From Micropterix aruncella (taxonomy: Eukaryota; Arthropoda; Insecta; Lepidoptera; Micropterigidae), in NCBI GenBank assembly GCA_944548615.1, contig OX155976.1, positions 4,934,952 to 4,998,951 of the forward strand: a stretch of 64,000 nucleotides of DNA, written 5' to 3'. The number at the start of each line of letters is the position of its first letter. The first letter of the stretch is position 1. The notes beneath the pieces are model-generated. The model did not search any database. It was not told where the DNA came from and saw only the letters and a list, made by a program, of their open reading frames with translations. Positions 49,171 to 61,584 of this stretch are shown piece after piece. A program made the translations under genes and the position numbers.

Positions 49171-49623
49171 GAGTAATTTGCATTTTTAAGTAGTTTAGGC
49201 ATAAGTATTAGTCAATTGAGATAGTCCATTTGCTGTTTTTCACAAATTTTCAAAGAAAACACTTCGGCAACAACAAACGGCTCTCGAAAAAGTGGTTGTT
49301 ATTATTTTGTAATGTTTATGAAATATCCCGATATATTGCGAAATATGACGTAATGTCGCTTTAATATACTAACAAAATAAGTATTGTTTCATTTACATCC
49401 TAAGTTATCACATAATTAGGCGTATTTTGAAAATTATATCTTGTTTTGTAAATTGAATCGCGCAAAGAAACTTCTTTTGATAATTACTATGAGAGAATAA
49501 AGTGCGATTTTCCATAGTTTTTCGATGAAATGTGACTCTTTGGAGTATAGTAATTAGTTATTAGACATATAATAAGTCTATGATAAGACAATATAATTGA
49601 AAAAATCTAACGAATTTTATATT

Positions 49624-49758
49624 ATGGACATTCAAAGTTTATTATTAAGTTCGGACGCGGAAACTCTCAAAACTTTAGATTTTTCTATAATATCAGACAA
49701 AGCTCAAAGTTCTGGTGTGATTTCTAAGAAGTGTGATGTAGTAATAAAGTTATTTTGA
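49624..49758 (+). other. 44-codon ORF, unrecognised
   Basis: Starts MDIQSLLLSSDAETLKTLDF and ends VVIKLF before TGA, in AT-rich sequence 120 bases upstream of a LINE. It could be a short host exon, a LINE ORF1 scrap or chance. No evidence separates these. Confidence 0.2.
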
Positions 49759-49859
49759 AAGAATTTCATATAAAAAAATACCATAAGTAGTCACAAATTA
49801 AAAATTAAAAAAATTTTTTTTTTAGAGAATACATAAAATTTTTCTTGGCTGAATAAATA

Positions 49860-52800
49860 AATATTTTTGTCGAAGCCCATCTATAAATAATATCAACTAC
49901 TTCTTAGAAAGCCTTAATACACTTTTATGCGCTAATAGAAATTCTCAAAATCTGTACCTGTGCGGGGACTTGAATATCTCTATAGCAGGAACTCTGCATC
50001 CACAATCTGAGGAATATCTAAACGTCCTAATGCTACATGGTCTCCGACCTGAGATAATTCATCCAACGTGCGAATATAACAATAGCAGCAGTTGCATAGA
50101 TCATGTCATGGTTCGAACCAAAAACCTAATCTCGACCATTGTATACAAAAATTCAATTACAGATCACTATACAATCTTCTTTAAGATGGCCGCTAAGGGA
50201 AGTAATAACGTTGTACATCCAAACAAGCAAATAAAGAAATTAATTAATTATGATAAAATAGTTTACGAAATCAGCCAACATGACTGGAATGAGTTATATC
50301 AGATTAGGGATGCTATCGACGCCTATAACTTATTTTTTTCCATCTTGAGTAACATTATACAGAAACATACAACATCGAAAACTGTAATTATAAAACATAA
50401 AAATAAAAAAATTACAGCGTGGATTAGTGATGGACTCCTCTTTTGTATTCACAGGCGTGATAAAATGCACGCAGCGTTAAGAAAAACACCGGACAATGCA
50501 ATGCTGAGGCAGAAATAGGTACACTCGTTATCGAAATTTATGTAATACAATTATTAAATTGACTAAGCAGCAATACTTTAAAAAACAAATAACTAACTCA
50601 GCCGGGGACCCACGAAAAATCTGGATAAATATAAAAGAAGCGGCGAATTATAAAAATAGAAAGGATGTAAATTTAAATAGTATTAAAATTGACAATCAAA
50701 TTATTACAATGAAAGATAATCCTGAAAAGTTACTAAATTGTACAAATAGTCATTTTTGTAATGTTGGCTCCAAACTAGCAGAAAAGTTTCGTGGGATAAA
50801 TAGTTCTGTAATTACTGACCAAAGTAAATCTGATACGTTACCTGTGTCCATGTACCTAACGCCTACAAATAGAGACGAAGTTAAGAAAGTAATAGGCAGC
50901 CTTAAAAATAGGTCAGCGGTGGGGGATGATGGGGTCGGGACATGCGTATTTAAACTAGCTGAAACCTATCTCAGCCAGCCTATTGCTTTTATTATTAATG
51001 TGAGTTTTAGAAGCGGATTTTTTCCTGACAAATTAAAAATTGCCAAAGTAATTCCCATACATAAAGGGGGAGATAAGCAGGACCTCAATAACTATCGACC
51101 TATATCCATTCTAAACACGATCTCCAAAATCTTCGAGAAAGTTGCAAAGGCGAGACTTTATAAATTTTTAATTGAAAATAAAATACTCTCAGACAATCAG
51201 TTCGGTTTTAGGGAAGGTTTAGGGACAACAGACGCTATAGCTGCCTTAACAGAATTTATAGTCGAAACGGTGGATAAATGAGACAAGTGCCTAGGAGTTT
51301 TCCTTGACCTTGCAAAGGCTTTTGACTCCGTTCCTCATAATATATTATTATGCAAACTGAGCAGTGTAGGAATTAACTATACAAGTCTTAAATGGTTTGA
51401 TAGTTACCTATCCAACAGGGTACAAAGTGTCACCATCCAGGGCCTCCAGAGTAAAAGCCAGCATCTCACGTATGGTGTGCCACAAAGTAGCGTTTTGGGA
51501 CCCATTTTATTCCTCGTCTACATAAATGACCTATGTCAGTTACCAGTAGGTAAAATCATCACATATGCCGATGACACCGTTATACTATTCAAGGGTTCAA
51601 ACTGGGATTACACATTTGAGAAAGCAAACGAGGGCATGGAAATTGTTAAAAATTGGCTAGGAAACTTTATGTTGACGCTTAATGTTGGCAAAACCAAATA
51701 CATGCCATTTAGTATAACAACCAGAGGTCAACCCACTACTAATAAAACTATTGTAATACACGAATGCGATAGCATAGAGTCTTGTAACTGTCAGCCTCTA
51801 CAAAGAGAAATATCTTGGAAATATCTAGGCATCACTCTAGATTGCTTTCTCCGTTGGGATTCTCATATACATAACGTGGCTACGAAGGTGCGAATCCTTG
51901 GATATGTTTTCAAAGAACTGAGGAATATTCTGGATTCCAAAACACTAAAAACTGTTTATTATGCTTTATGTGAATCGCTTATTACTTACGGCATAATTGG
52001 ATGGGGTGGATGTGGTAAAACCCTGCTAGAGCCATTGCAAGTTGCGCAGAAATTTATATTAAAAATTATTCTACGTAGACCATATCGCCATCCCACTAAT
52101 GAACTGTATAAGGAAGCTAAAGTTCTTGATTGTAGGCAACTTTTTCTAAAAACTTCCCTCTTAAGGCTATTTTTGGACAATAACTCAAATTTAGGAATAT
52201 TCAGAACCGACGACCAACGAGACAAGTTGTAGAAAATAGCTTAATAATACCCAGAAGGAAAACATCATTTGGTCAAAGACATTACTCTTTCATTGCACCG
52301 AGATTTTACAATCTGATCAATATGGAAATAAAAATGAATTTGACATTTAGGGAATTCAAAAATAAATTAAAGAAATGGTTATCGAATCATGACAGACTAA
52401 CCATACATCAAATGTTAGAAATAATAGTATAATAAAACATAGGTGCACAAATTATTAACATATTTTTAAACTTATATGTTTAGTATATTTTAACATTGAA
52501 CTAACTACCAAAAAATATTTGACTTTGACAATGAATTATACTTTTAGACTAGGTATTTTTATATTAAATCTTATATTACTTAAAACATAATATTAAATAT
52601 TAATGACTGTTTCTTTCTTTTCTCACATATAACTTTATTTATATTTTTTAATCGAATTTTATATTATATTTATTGCCGATTTAATAATGGAATTTCATTT
52701 TATTTATTACATATTTTTAATATTTTTTTATTATTATTATTTTTTATTTTATTCTGAAGACCACATTTTAGGGCAATTTAGTGTCATTAGCTTTTTACTA

Positions 52801-53004
52801 AAACTTGGACATTTGTAGGCAACCAAGCAATCAAGCAAACTTGATTGTAATATTGGAGTCCTGTCCACCCTAGAACGGGCTAGTCCCAGTTGGGTGACAG
52901 AAACAAATAAGCAAAAGGTTAAGGTTTCGTCATTCGGTTCCTGTTATTTTTGTAAGCTAATCAATGTTTTATAGTAATTAATTCTTAAATAAATAAATAA
53001 ATAA
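49860..53004 (+). mobile_element. CR1/Jockey-like LINE, 5' truncated
   Basis: The longest LINE copy in the window. It has an endonuclease tail, a full reverse transcriptase, a ~570-bp 3' UTR and an (AAAT)n tail ending at 53004. Related 3' ends lie at 668-1097 and 28146-28780. Confidence 0.88.
49877..52432 (+). pseudogene. LINE ORF2 (endonuclease tail plus RT)
   Basis: Begins inside the apurinic-type endonuclease: NLYLCGDLNISIAG, GLRPEIIHPTCEYNN, SSCIDHVMVRTK and the ITDHYTIFF catalytic His block. Then a linker and the reverse transcriptase: NYRPISILNTISKIFEKVAK, GFREGLGTTDA, FLDLAKAFDSVPH (catalytic Asp), [28 protein letters not shown] (catalytic pair) and KYLGITLDCFLRW. Defects: a frameshift near 50515, a TGA nonsense codon at 51279 (Arg in the sister element at 12436), and a frameshift near 52205 before [20 protein letters not shown]. 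The C-terminus ends at 52432. Inactive. Confidence 0.9.
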
Positions 53005-53049
53005 ATGGAATATTGTTACTAAAAGCAGATGTGATTGAGGAAAATAAAT

Positions 53050-53665
53050 TGGGCAGTACCTATTTCACATACAAATTATTTTGTAACTTATTTTAACCGC
53101 CTGACACTGATTCGTCAGTTACCTAATGGAGACTTTAATTGATTATGGATAGGCATTCGACTCCGTAAAAGTTAGGGTAGTAGTAGTAGTAGATTATATG
53201 TAACTATTTATATTTAAGCCTTCATAATATTGACATATTAATAATAGTTACATTAAATATTATACATTTCAGTTAGAATTAATAATCTATGTAGCATTTA
53301 ATTATATAATATAAAAATGATAATCATAAAACAATAGAACATACTCAACTTAAAATACCTAACACATTTTTTTCTTTTATAAACCACTAACTAAGCAGCT
53401 TTTTATAAATTGTCTTTTTTATTGCTGGTTTATGATATCGGTAAGGGCTTTAAAGCGTTTTCGGAGCAATGTATTTATAGAAGCGTTTGTCAAAGCCAGT
53501 TTTTATTTTCGGTATTATTATGTTGTCAATGTTTGTATTCCTCGTCGCAAAGGCATTTTGTGAGGTACAAGTCTTGATATTAAATTTAAGATGACGTATT
53601 GCCCTTTTAGGGATACTTCAATCTCTAAAGAGCTCATTCGTACGGGAGGCAGTATGGGAGAGAAA
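53050..53665 (-). pseudogene. LINE C-terminal scrap
   Basis: Minus strand: RRAIRHLKFNIKTCTSQNAF, ATRNTNIDNIIIPKIKTGFD and KRFYKYIAPKTL, resembling the C-terminal region of the LINE at 12436-14022. It is followed by AT-rich UTR ending near a (TAG)n run at 53180. Confidence 0.65.
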
Positions 53666-54480
53666 GAGAGAGATCCATGTAAAAGAAGCAGTAAATAAGC
53701 AAGAGAGATATAGATACTCAGTGTGTGGGTGGCTGGTAAGATTTGTCGCCTAGGCCGTTGATATTCCATCGTTTTACTTTGGGGTGTTCTGAGTGTTTTC
53801 ACTTTTCATGTGATTTCGTTTATACTTTCTAGCTGTGATGCTGGACTTGATTGATTTTTGCTTTACGATTAAATTTTAGTTTAACTGTTGGTGCAAATAA
53901 CGACTTGTAGTACAACCATTTAGCTAACTAGATGAAATATGTAGTTTATTTCACAAAATCATTAATAAATACATAACTTCGGTTGTGTAAAATTCCAATA
54001 CGGCATGGATTAATGAGTGTTTAACTTTCATATTCAACATTCATTTAAATCTGCCTATAACGTCAATTTAATATAGGCATAAAAGAAGAAGTAATACTGT
54101 TGGAATCATAGACAAAATATCGTATATATCAGGTATGCCGATCACTACCACACAACTCAGCTGTCAAACTGACAAACTGCGTTTGTATGTATTCTGAAAG
54201 CTCGAGAAGGTCACCGGAATGAACCTGGCGCCTTCGCCAGCAACAAAACGAAATGCGTCTTATTGGCTAAAAGTTTAAGCCAATCATAGCTGAGGTTTAA
54301 GCCAATCACAAGCAGTTAAAAATTAGCATTGTGCACGTTAACCAATATGAGGAATATATTTTAACAGGACACCAACATTATAATAGTAAATCGTCCAACA
54401 TTTCATACTGACTTTTTCGGCTTTTCTATCTTGTTTATTTCTGTATTATATTTAATGCTGAATAAAAAAAAATGCGTGAG
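53666..54480. other. Intergenic, no feature recognised
   Basis: AT-rich sequence with AAGCCAATCA repeats near 54280-54310. No coding or terminal-repeat signal. Confidence 0.4.
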
Positions 54481-54489
54481 ATATTTTTA

Positions 54490-55130
54490 TTAAATTGGAA
54501 ATATTAATACTCAACTTGAACTCGAGGCCCGCCGATGCTCACACTTCGGTCTGGCAGCCATCGAGGAACCCACTTTAGAATGTTCAAAATTTTACTATAG
54601 ATACCTGATGATATTAGACATCACATATAAAAAGTGCATAAGGACGTTATTTCTTAAATTTCAGATATTAATTCCCAAATTCGGACTCGCGCATCGCCGA
54701 TGTTAGTATGCAGTGGTCGAGGCGGCCGGTCAAACTTCGGTCTGGCAGATATCGAGAATCCCACTTTTGGAGCTTCAAAAATTTACTACACATAGGTGAG
54801 GATATTAGACATCACATAAAAAAGTGTACTAAAAAGTGTATAGTAAAATTTTGAAACTCCAAAAGTGGGATTCTCGATATCTGCCAGACCGAAGTTTGAG
54901 CGGCCGCCTCGACATTCTAACATCGGCGATGCGCGGACCCAAGTCTGACAATTAATATCTCCAATTTAAAAAATAACGCCCTAATGCACTTTTTATATGT
55001 CATGTCTAATATTATCAGCTATGTATAATAAATTTATGAAATTCCAAAAGTGGGATTCTCGATATCTGCCAGACCGAAGTTTGAGCGGCCGCCTCGACCA
55101 TTGCATACTAAAATCGGCGATAAGTAAAAT
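54490..55130. repeat. Foldback array of ~180-bp units
   Basis: ACTTCGGTCTGGCAG with TATCGAGAATCCCACTTTTG occurs on the plus strand at about 54550 and 54750, and as the complement (GATTCTCGATATCTGCCAGA) at 54870 and 55055. The two central arms face each other around 54832, giving a hairpin with arms of about 170 bp, extended on each side by a further partial unit. AGACATCACATA recurs near each loop. Confidence 0.85.
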
Positions 55131-55259
55131 TTGCATAGTAAAATTTCGAACTTCCTAAATTATGATTCTCGATCATTGCCAGACTAAAATTTGAGTATCC
55201 GATTCGGTCTATTGCCTACTCTGCTAAATATGACAGGCATAATTTGTATTTCCCGCGGG

Positions 55260-55410
55260 AGCCTTAATATTCACGCGTTGTCATTGGTGGACTGCTATAG
55301 GCTTGCTATATGTACGTATGTTTATATATACCGTTTTCTGGCGCCAGCCGCCAGCCACTGATCATATAAAGCGCCAGCTTCAGAGACCTGAAGAATTCGC
55401 CGTAAATCTG
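55260..55410 (+). promoter_or_regulatory. Candidate core promoter of gene B
   Basis: CATATAAAGCGCC (55364-55376) is a good TATA box about 230-260 bp before the gene B start codon. TCATTGGTGG upstream includes an inverted CCAAT. A transcription start near 55395-55405 is inferred. A 5' UTR would then run to 55622, where an in-frame TAA immediately precedes the first ATG. Confidence 0.5.
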
Positions 55411-55622
55411 CGCTCGAGATTTTCGAGCTAAATTTTAGTAAAACTTTAATATTAAACGTTATGTCGTTGCAGATTAACCAAAAATTAGTGAGACATTAAC
55501 TATCCTGAGAGAGCACAGTGTGAGGAATGTGTTGCCCGTTTTAATCCTCGGTATTTCGTGCCGGCGTTCTTCTTAACCCTATGTTGCTCAGTTTTGTTTT
55601 GCTGTTCGAAATGCTTCCTTAA

Positions 55623-55778
55623 ATGCAGGAAACAATGGATAAAGGAGACGTCTGCCAAGACGTTTCTAAGATCGCATTGCCCACGAATCAGGGGGAGGCA
55701 TCCAGCCAAGAAAGATCGACCAGATTAGGACAAAAAGATACTCCAACAGGCGAGAAGAAAAAGGAAATAAATGATAAG
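55623..55778 (+). CDS. Gene B exon 1 (start codon)
   Basis: The frame opens at ATG 55623; a second in-frame ATG at 55635 has the better context (ACAATGG). It encodes MQETMDKGDVCQDVSKIALP, TNQGEASSQERSTRLGQKDT and PTGEKKKEINDK. It ends GATAAG before GTAGGTACAT, a strong donor in phase 0. It is hydrophilic with no recognised domain. The intron (7.3 kb) contains a Penelope element, two (TA)n tracts and LINEs. The next exon is at 63040 in matching phase. Confidence 0.75.
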
Positions 55779-56219
55779 GTAGGTACATATTTCCGTATTT
55801 ATTAGGTATTGCTACCAGTTCTACATTTTTAATTTTTTAACGTCACACGGTTATATTAACCACGCTGATTCCTAATCTGCAATAATCTTTCCTCGGTCTC
55901 AATTAATAACTGAGATATAGGCATCTAAAGAAGCGTCAAACCATTGCGGTTGGATATTTTTTTTTTATAATATACATTAACACCTACATATAATAGGTAT
56001 GGTATTTTATCACCTAACAACCTATTGAAATTTAGATGATTAAATTACCTACTATATCTCTCTTATTTATTGAGTCCGGCAAGAGATTTTGCAGTTTCAG
56101 AATCAGCGAGGTGAATATAGTCGGGTGACGTTAAAAAATCAACAATGTAGAAGTCGTTTTTGAAAACAATCTTAAAAGCGGAGTTTTTTTTTTGTATGTA
56201 AATTTGTTGTTTCTTAGTC

Positions 56220-56305
56220 TAGAAATATTTTGCATCCGAGGTTTTTTTCTATCACATTTAGTATTACAGTGATCGAATCTAGTAGTATTTCTTTTTTCTT
56301 CGATT
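56220..56305 (+). repeat. Left flank repeat around the Penelope locus
   Basis: TTTCTATCACATTTAGTATT and GAATCTAGTAGTATTTC resemble TTTCTATCAGATTTAGCATT and GAAATTTAGTAGTGTTTG at 59224-59275. The two flank the (TA)n-Penelope-(TA)n block in direct orientation. Confidence 0.55.
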
Positions 56306-56372
56306 TTTGAGAAAGGTTCCTATATTGCATTATATAGGTACTCCTTATATTTAATCGGACTCAATAAATAAA

Positions 56373-56618
<246 letters not shown>

Positions 56619-56679
56619 ATATTTTAAGGGTGTATTTTTTTTTTTTTTAAATTATTTTCAATAATATATAAAATTAGAT

Positions 56680-56835
56680 TCATGAAAAGTTACTTATCTG
56701 GGGTCCTGGTGGACCAGAAACATTTAAACGATAGTTAATGTCCTCTTTAAATACTTCACCTGGCACCTGTTTCCGCAATTGATAACTTATGATGTTCTTA
56801 GTTATTGCAGCCGAATAAGTATAGGAGGATGGTTT
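56680..56835 (-). CDS. Possible terminal exon, unrecognised
   Basis: Minus strand after CATTTCTGTTACAG: KPSSYTYSAAITKNIISYQL, RKQVPGEVFKEDINYRLNVS and GPPGPQISNFS with TGA. The acceptor is good and the frame (51 codons) is protein-like, but no partner exon was found. It lies between a (TA)n tract and the Penelope stop codon, so it may belong to the element's 3' region. Confidence 0.35.
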   Translation of the reverse strand, partial: KPSSYTYSAAITKNIISYQLRKQVPGEVFKEDINYRLNVSGPPGPQISNFS

Positions 56836-57118
56836 CTGTAACAGAAATGGATGTTAGTAACTTATTTTAGAAGAAATTATATGACTGAGAATATTTCGAC
56901 ACTAGTCGTATTCATCTCTATGACATTTCTGATAGAACAATTTTTTCAAAATTTAAATTTTTTAAAAACTGAACATAGAGAAATGGGTTAATAATATTTT
57001 GCAATATCGTTATAAATGCACTATAACCGACCTTGAAAAACATTAATAATAATGATTTTTAAATGAAAAATATTAATAAGCTTTTAATGAATATGTCTGA
57101 ACAAATATAATTACCGTA

Positions 57119-58855
57119 TTAATTTTGCCTATTCAGACCGGGACCCTTGCAAGCGCCTAAAATATTTATAAAAGCCAACTCCCAAGATTTAACGTCTCTT
57201 TCTTTAGCGTTATCGCCAAGGCACTTAATAATTTTTACTTTAAAACAATTATCAAAAGTTAAATTGTGTGCCTTAGCATGCAATGCTATTGGAAGTTGAC
57301 TTTCATTGCCTACGCTGGCCCTGTGATTATTTAACCTAATGCTAAGAGGTGTAGTTGTTTCCCCAATATAAAATGCATTGCAGGTCTGGCAAAGTAATTG
57401 ATATACAATATTTTTTGAAATGCAACTACTATTAAAAGGAACTCTGTAACTGTTGGGAGTGTTAGGAGTAGTAAAATAAATGCTTCGATCTAATAAAGGA
57501 CATGTTTTACAACGTGATCGACCACAAGGCTGTATGCCCAAATTTTTGTTATTACTAAGATAATTTCGATTATTTTTATTAAGTATTGATTTTAAATTAG
57601 GAGGTTTTCGAAATGATAAAATTGGTGGTATATCTAATAAACCTTTGGTTGATGGGTCGTTAGCTATAATAGGGAATAAATCTGCTAAAATAGGTCGCAG
57701 TTTCTCAGTGCCAGGAAAATAAGTAGTACTTAGAAAGATTTTATTTTGATTTAAATTTGACACTAATTTAGGTTTAGGTGAAAATTTTGTTTCGGAATTT
57801 ATTATATTTTTATCTAACAAAGAGGCAGGATAATTTCTTTCTATTAGTGATTTTTTAAGATTAGAAAGGTACTTATCTAAATTTTCTTTATTATTAATTA
57901 AACGGTGTCCGCGAATGGACATTGAATATGGAATTGACTTTTTGGTATGAAACGGATGACAGCTATCGAAATGTAGGTATTGCTCTTTGTTTGTCGGTTT
58001 TATATGAATTGCAGTTTTAATGGTGCCTTCGGATAGAGTTAGATCAACGTCTAAGAATGTAATTTGATTTTCTGATATAGTGTATGTAAAATCTAAGGGT
58101 CCGAAATTATTTAAATCTGTAAGGAAGTCAGTGAGTGTGTCATGTCCATGTGGCCAAAACAGTATAATATCATCAATAAACCTATACCACATTAGTGGTT
58201 GTAACTTTTGAGTAAGAAGAAATTTATTTTCTAATAACCCCATGAAAAGATTCGCATAAGAAGGTGCCATTCTTGTTCCCATTGCTGTACCTTTAATTTG
58301 GAGATAAAATTCATCCTCAAAAGAAAAAGCATTCTTAGTGAGGACGAATTCAGCCAACTTACAAAGAAAATTTGTAGAAGGAATTTGGGGGCTGGGCCTT
58401 TGATTAAGGTAATGGGAAATCGCTTCTAAGCCTAAATCATGGGGAATATTAGTATAAAGAGAGACAGCGTCAATTGTAACAAGTAATAAGTTGTCAGTCT
58501 TAGGAATTGTGGTATTTTTTAGAATCTCGATGAAATGGTAACTATCTTTAATGTGTGACTTTAGATTTTTTACAAATGGCTGTAGAAAGTAATCGACAAA
58601 AGCTGAAATTCTTTCTGTGGGTGAGTTAAAACTAGCTACTATCGGTCTTCCTGGATTATTAGGTTTATGAATTTTTGGCAATAAGTAAAAATTTGGTGTT
58701 CTGATAGGGTTAGGAATTAAAGTGTTAACATCTTCATCTGATAATTTTTCAATGGTTTTTTGTTGTTCAATATATTTTTTTATTGTATTAGCAAAATTTT
58801 GATTCGGATCACTATATAATTTTGTATAGGAAGTTTCGTCTCTGAGTTGCCTCAA
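57119..58855 (-). CDS. Penelope-like element: RT plus GIY-YIG
   Basis: A single open frame of 578 codons on the minus strand, ending at the TAA at 57119. The frame has no ATG at its 5' edge (it begins at a TTG) and is cut by (TA)n, so the N terminus is missing. Reverse-transcriptase landmarks: [40 protein letters not shown] (catalytic Asp), [34 protein letters not shown] (FIDD catalytic pair) and [10 protein letters not shown]. Next is the Cys linker [11 protein letters not shown], then [40 protein letters not shown] and the C-terminal [18 protein letters not shown]. The intact frame implies recent insertion. Mobility is unlikely without its 5' part. Confidence 0.92.
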   Translation of the reverse strand: MRQLRDETSYTKLYSDPNQNFANTIKKYIEQQKTIEKLSDEDVNTLIPNPIRTPNFYLLPKIHKPNNPGRPIVASFNSPTERISAFVDYFLQPFVKNLKSHIKDSYHFIEILKNTTIPKTDNLLLVTIDAVSLYTNIPHDLGLEAISHYLNQRPSPQIPSTNFLCKLAEFVLTKNAFSFEDEFYLQIKGTAMGTRMAPSYANLFMGLLENKFLLTQKLQPLMWYRFIDDIILFWPHGHDTLTDFLTDLNNFGPLDFTYTISENQITFLDVDLTLSEGTIKTAIHIKPTNKEQYLHFDSCHPFHTKKSIPYSMSIRGHRLINNKENLDKYLSNLKKSLIERNYPASLLDKNIINSETKFSPKPKLVSNLNQNKIFLSTTYFPGTEKLRPILADLFPIIANDPSTKGLLDIPPILSFRKPPNLKSILNKNNRNYLSNNKNLGIQPCGRSRCKTCPLLDRSIYFTTPNTPNSYRVPFNSSCISKNIVYQLLCQTCNAFYIGETTTPLSIRLNNHRASVGNESQLPIALHAKAHNLTFDNCFKVKIIKCLGDNAKERDVKSWELAFINILGACKGPGLNRQN

Positions 58856-58864
58856 ACCTTCAGC

Positions 58865-59056
<192 letters not shown>

Positions 59057-59582
59057 GGCTTTTAAAGAAGGTCAAACACCTATTTTTCGGTAGGTTAAAT
59101 TAGTTTTTTTTTTAAACATATGTTGTCAGTAGGCTATAGCAACACCCATATGTTGTCAGTAGGCTAGGTTAATATATTTTTAAACCATCATAAATATTAA
59201 TTTAAACATAAAAAAAACACAATTTTCTATCAGATTTAGCATTAAAATGATGAAATTTAGTAGTGTTTGTTTTTTTTAATAAGCGAGGTTGCAATACCTA
59301 ATAAATTCCCATATTATTTCTTTAGGGCCAGGGTGTAGAATTTCACCTCATCAGTTATAAGGACTGTTTGGTGGATTATTATACTTTAACAGCTCTATAG
59401 GACTTTCAAATAGATTTATGAGTGCAAGTATTGTGCCTTGAGAGTCGCCTGTAGCGATGGGGGCAAGCCATAGACAGAGCAGGGTTGCCATTAGGAAATA
59501 ATTAATGGCCTGGTACTCGTTAAGCAAAACGAAATATTACTTTTGATAGAGAATCTAATAAAGACCATGATAGTATTTACAA

Positions 59583-59813
59583 TTTCACTTTTTCGACTTT
59601 CTCATATTTCTTCATAATTATCTAATTGTTTTACAAAATGATATTTCAATATTCTATATATGAAATTTCAATGCGATCATTACACAGTTATTCTTTTTAT
59701 GATTGCTATAGTAGTTCCATAGTTATAGTACTTTTTGTCGAGCGCGGCGATATTGCAAGAAATTCCAATAAATTGCCGCGGGCTGCCATGAAATTATGCC
59801 GCTACTCGAAGGG
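59583..59813 (+). mobile_element. TTAA MITE family P, right half
   Basis: TCATAATTATCTAATTGTTTTAC through CGCTACTCGAAGGG and TTAA at 59814-59817. The left end with the CCGTTGAGTA repeats is missing. It is more diverged than the other copies. Confidence 0.75.
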
Positions 59814-59817
59814 TTAA

Positions 59818-60117
59818 CAATATCACCGGAGGAAGATAAACAAAACCCAGCTGATTTCGGGACTGCTTGACTGCTAAATATTAAACAACCACTGACCTAA
59901 ATATTAAATAACAATCGCCGGCATTCAAAACATTCTCTCGCTCGCTTAAACAATCAAAACGCTGCATCGTCACAAATTGCAGCAGACGCTCTCGTCGCAT
60001 AAAATTCCCTCATCGGTTTCTGTCCATGAGAGTTTTACAGCAGAGGAATGAAGCAACTCTCATTAAAATGACATCTGCATAGATAATAGGGGTCAATATT
60101 TCTAATAATTAAATATA
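59818..60117. other. Gene B intron, no feature recognised
   Basis: Slightly GC-richer than its surroundings, with no coding, splice or repeat signal I can support. Confidence 0.4.
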
Positions 60118-61027
60118 TATTTTTGAAATTTTTGAAATATATACTTTTCCTATTATACATGAATGACATTACATCTGCCACATCGCAAGCTGAGCTGATA
60201 CTTTACGCAGATGACACATGCGCAGTAATAGAGAGCGAGAGTGTACCATCGTTAACCAGCAATACCCAACTTATGTTGAATGAGTTAGTTGCATGGTTTG
60301 ATGCTAATGGCCTGGTACTCAAAATTAACAAAACTAATGTTATGTATTTCAGCCGTAGACCTACTAAAACCGAAATACATGTGACCTTCAATAACAAAGA
60401 ATTTACTCAGGTATCCTCAACAAAATTCTTGGGATTCGTAATCGATAATGAGTTACGATGGCACCTACATATTGATGCTTTATGTGATAAATTGGGAAGA
60501 GCGTGCTATGCACTCTATCGCATCACTTCATTTCGTGATTTATCCGCGCTTCGCATGTGTTACTTTGCATACGTTCATTCACTGCTAAAGTACGACGCGG
60601 AGTTATGGGGCGAGCAGCCGACAGACAGAGGGCTTTCGTTATGCAGAAGCGTGCAGTCCGCACAATAGCGCGTGTGGCGCTTGATACGCCAGCTAGGCCT
60701 CTGTTTAGAGATCTCTGCATCATGACGCTGCCGTCCATTTATATAATGAAAGTAGCGCTGTTCGTTCGCAGAAATCTAGCCGATTTTGAAGTGAATGGTG
60801 TGCATCATCACTATCCAACGAGATCCCGTAGCATGCTACGTTCGGTAAGTCATGCATTATCCAAGTCGGAGAGGCTAGCCTATATCGCCGGCCCAGCGGT
60901 TTACAACAAACTCAGCGAGCACATTAAGCAGGCGCAATCTCTTGACGTGTTTAAGAGACGCCTTAAGAGATACCTTACAGATAAAGCGTTTTACTCACTG
61001 GAGGAATATTACTCGAGTGATGTCTAA
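60118..61027 (+). pseudogene. LINE reverse-transcriptase C-terminus, frameshifted
   Basis: Starts KYILFLLYMNDITSATSQAE, LILYADDTCAVIE (catalytic pair), KINKTNVMYFSRRPT, TKFLGFVIDNELRWHLHIDA and YFAYVHSLLKYDAELWGE. A one-base loss near 60612 moves to ADRQRAFVMQKRAVRTIARV, PLFRDLCIMTLPSIYIMKVA, HYPTRSRSMLRSVSHALSKS and VFKRRLKRYLTDKAFYSLEE YYSSDV. This is a Jockey-like C-terminal half, inactive through one frameshift and 5' truncation. Confidence 0.85.
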
Positions 61028-61560
61028 AATGCTTTGGTGGCTAAAGTATTTAATGATCTCTTTGCATTTTGTCTTGTATTTCTTCTTTTTACATTAGTCT
61101 TGTGTTTTTTTTTCTTCGTTTTGTTTTGTTTATTTTATTATTTCTTTACGTTAAAAAAAATGTTTGCTAATATGTATGAATGTTTGCTAATCTGTATCTG
61201 GCGTGCACGTAACACGGCAATCGGCCCAGGCCGAGAGAGTAAACTTGGCTCGGTTTCAAATGGCGGCAAGCCTCACCGCTGGGATCCATTACAGCCTCTC
61301 CCGATATTAGACAGATCCGCGGCCCCAACACATTTTTCATTTCGTTAATGTTTCGGGGGGCTTACGGCGTTTTTTGCCTCCACCGTCGGCGGGTAAATCT
61401 CGGAATAAACAAGATGGAGCGGGTGCATTTGCGACTTTTTGCGTCGCATCGCCTAACGGATTGTCTGTCGAGAGGGATTGTGTGCAGTGCAGCTAAGAAA
61501 TTAAAACAGTCGAAGAATAATATACGAAGTATACACTACGGCCGTGAACTTTGAACTTTT
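61028..61560 (+). other. LINE 3' UTR, then unclassified sequence
   Basis: 61028-61200 is T-rich, consistent with the LINE's 3' UTR. 61200-61560 is GC-richer (CACGGCAATCGGCCCAGGCC, GGCGGCAAGCCTCACCGCTG) and carries open frames without recognisable motifs; it may be the 5' region of another element. Confidence 0.35.
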
Positions 61561-61584
61561 TTGAGTTGGATTTTGTTACGTTAG

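Noticed and set aside
53518..53802. 94-codon minus-strand frame
   Set aside because: Shadow frame of a LINE C-terminal fragment, which is readable in a different frame as IIIPKIKTGFDKRFYKYIAP.
61348..61554. 68-codon frame MFRGAYGVFCLHRRRV...
   Set aside because: No motif, no splice context; it sits in unclassified sequence after a LINE 3' UTR.
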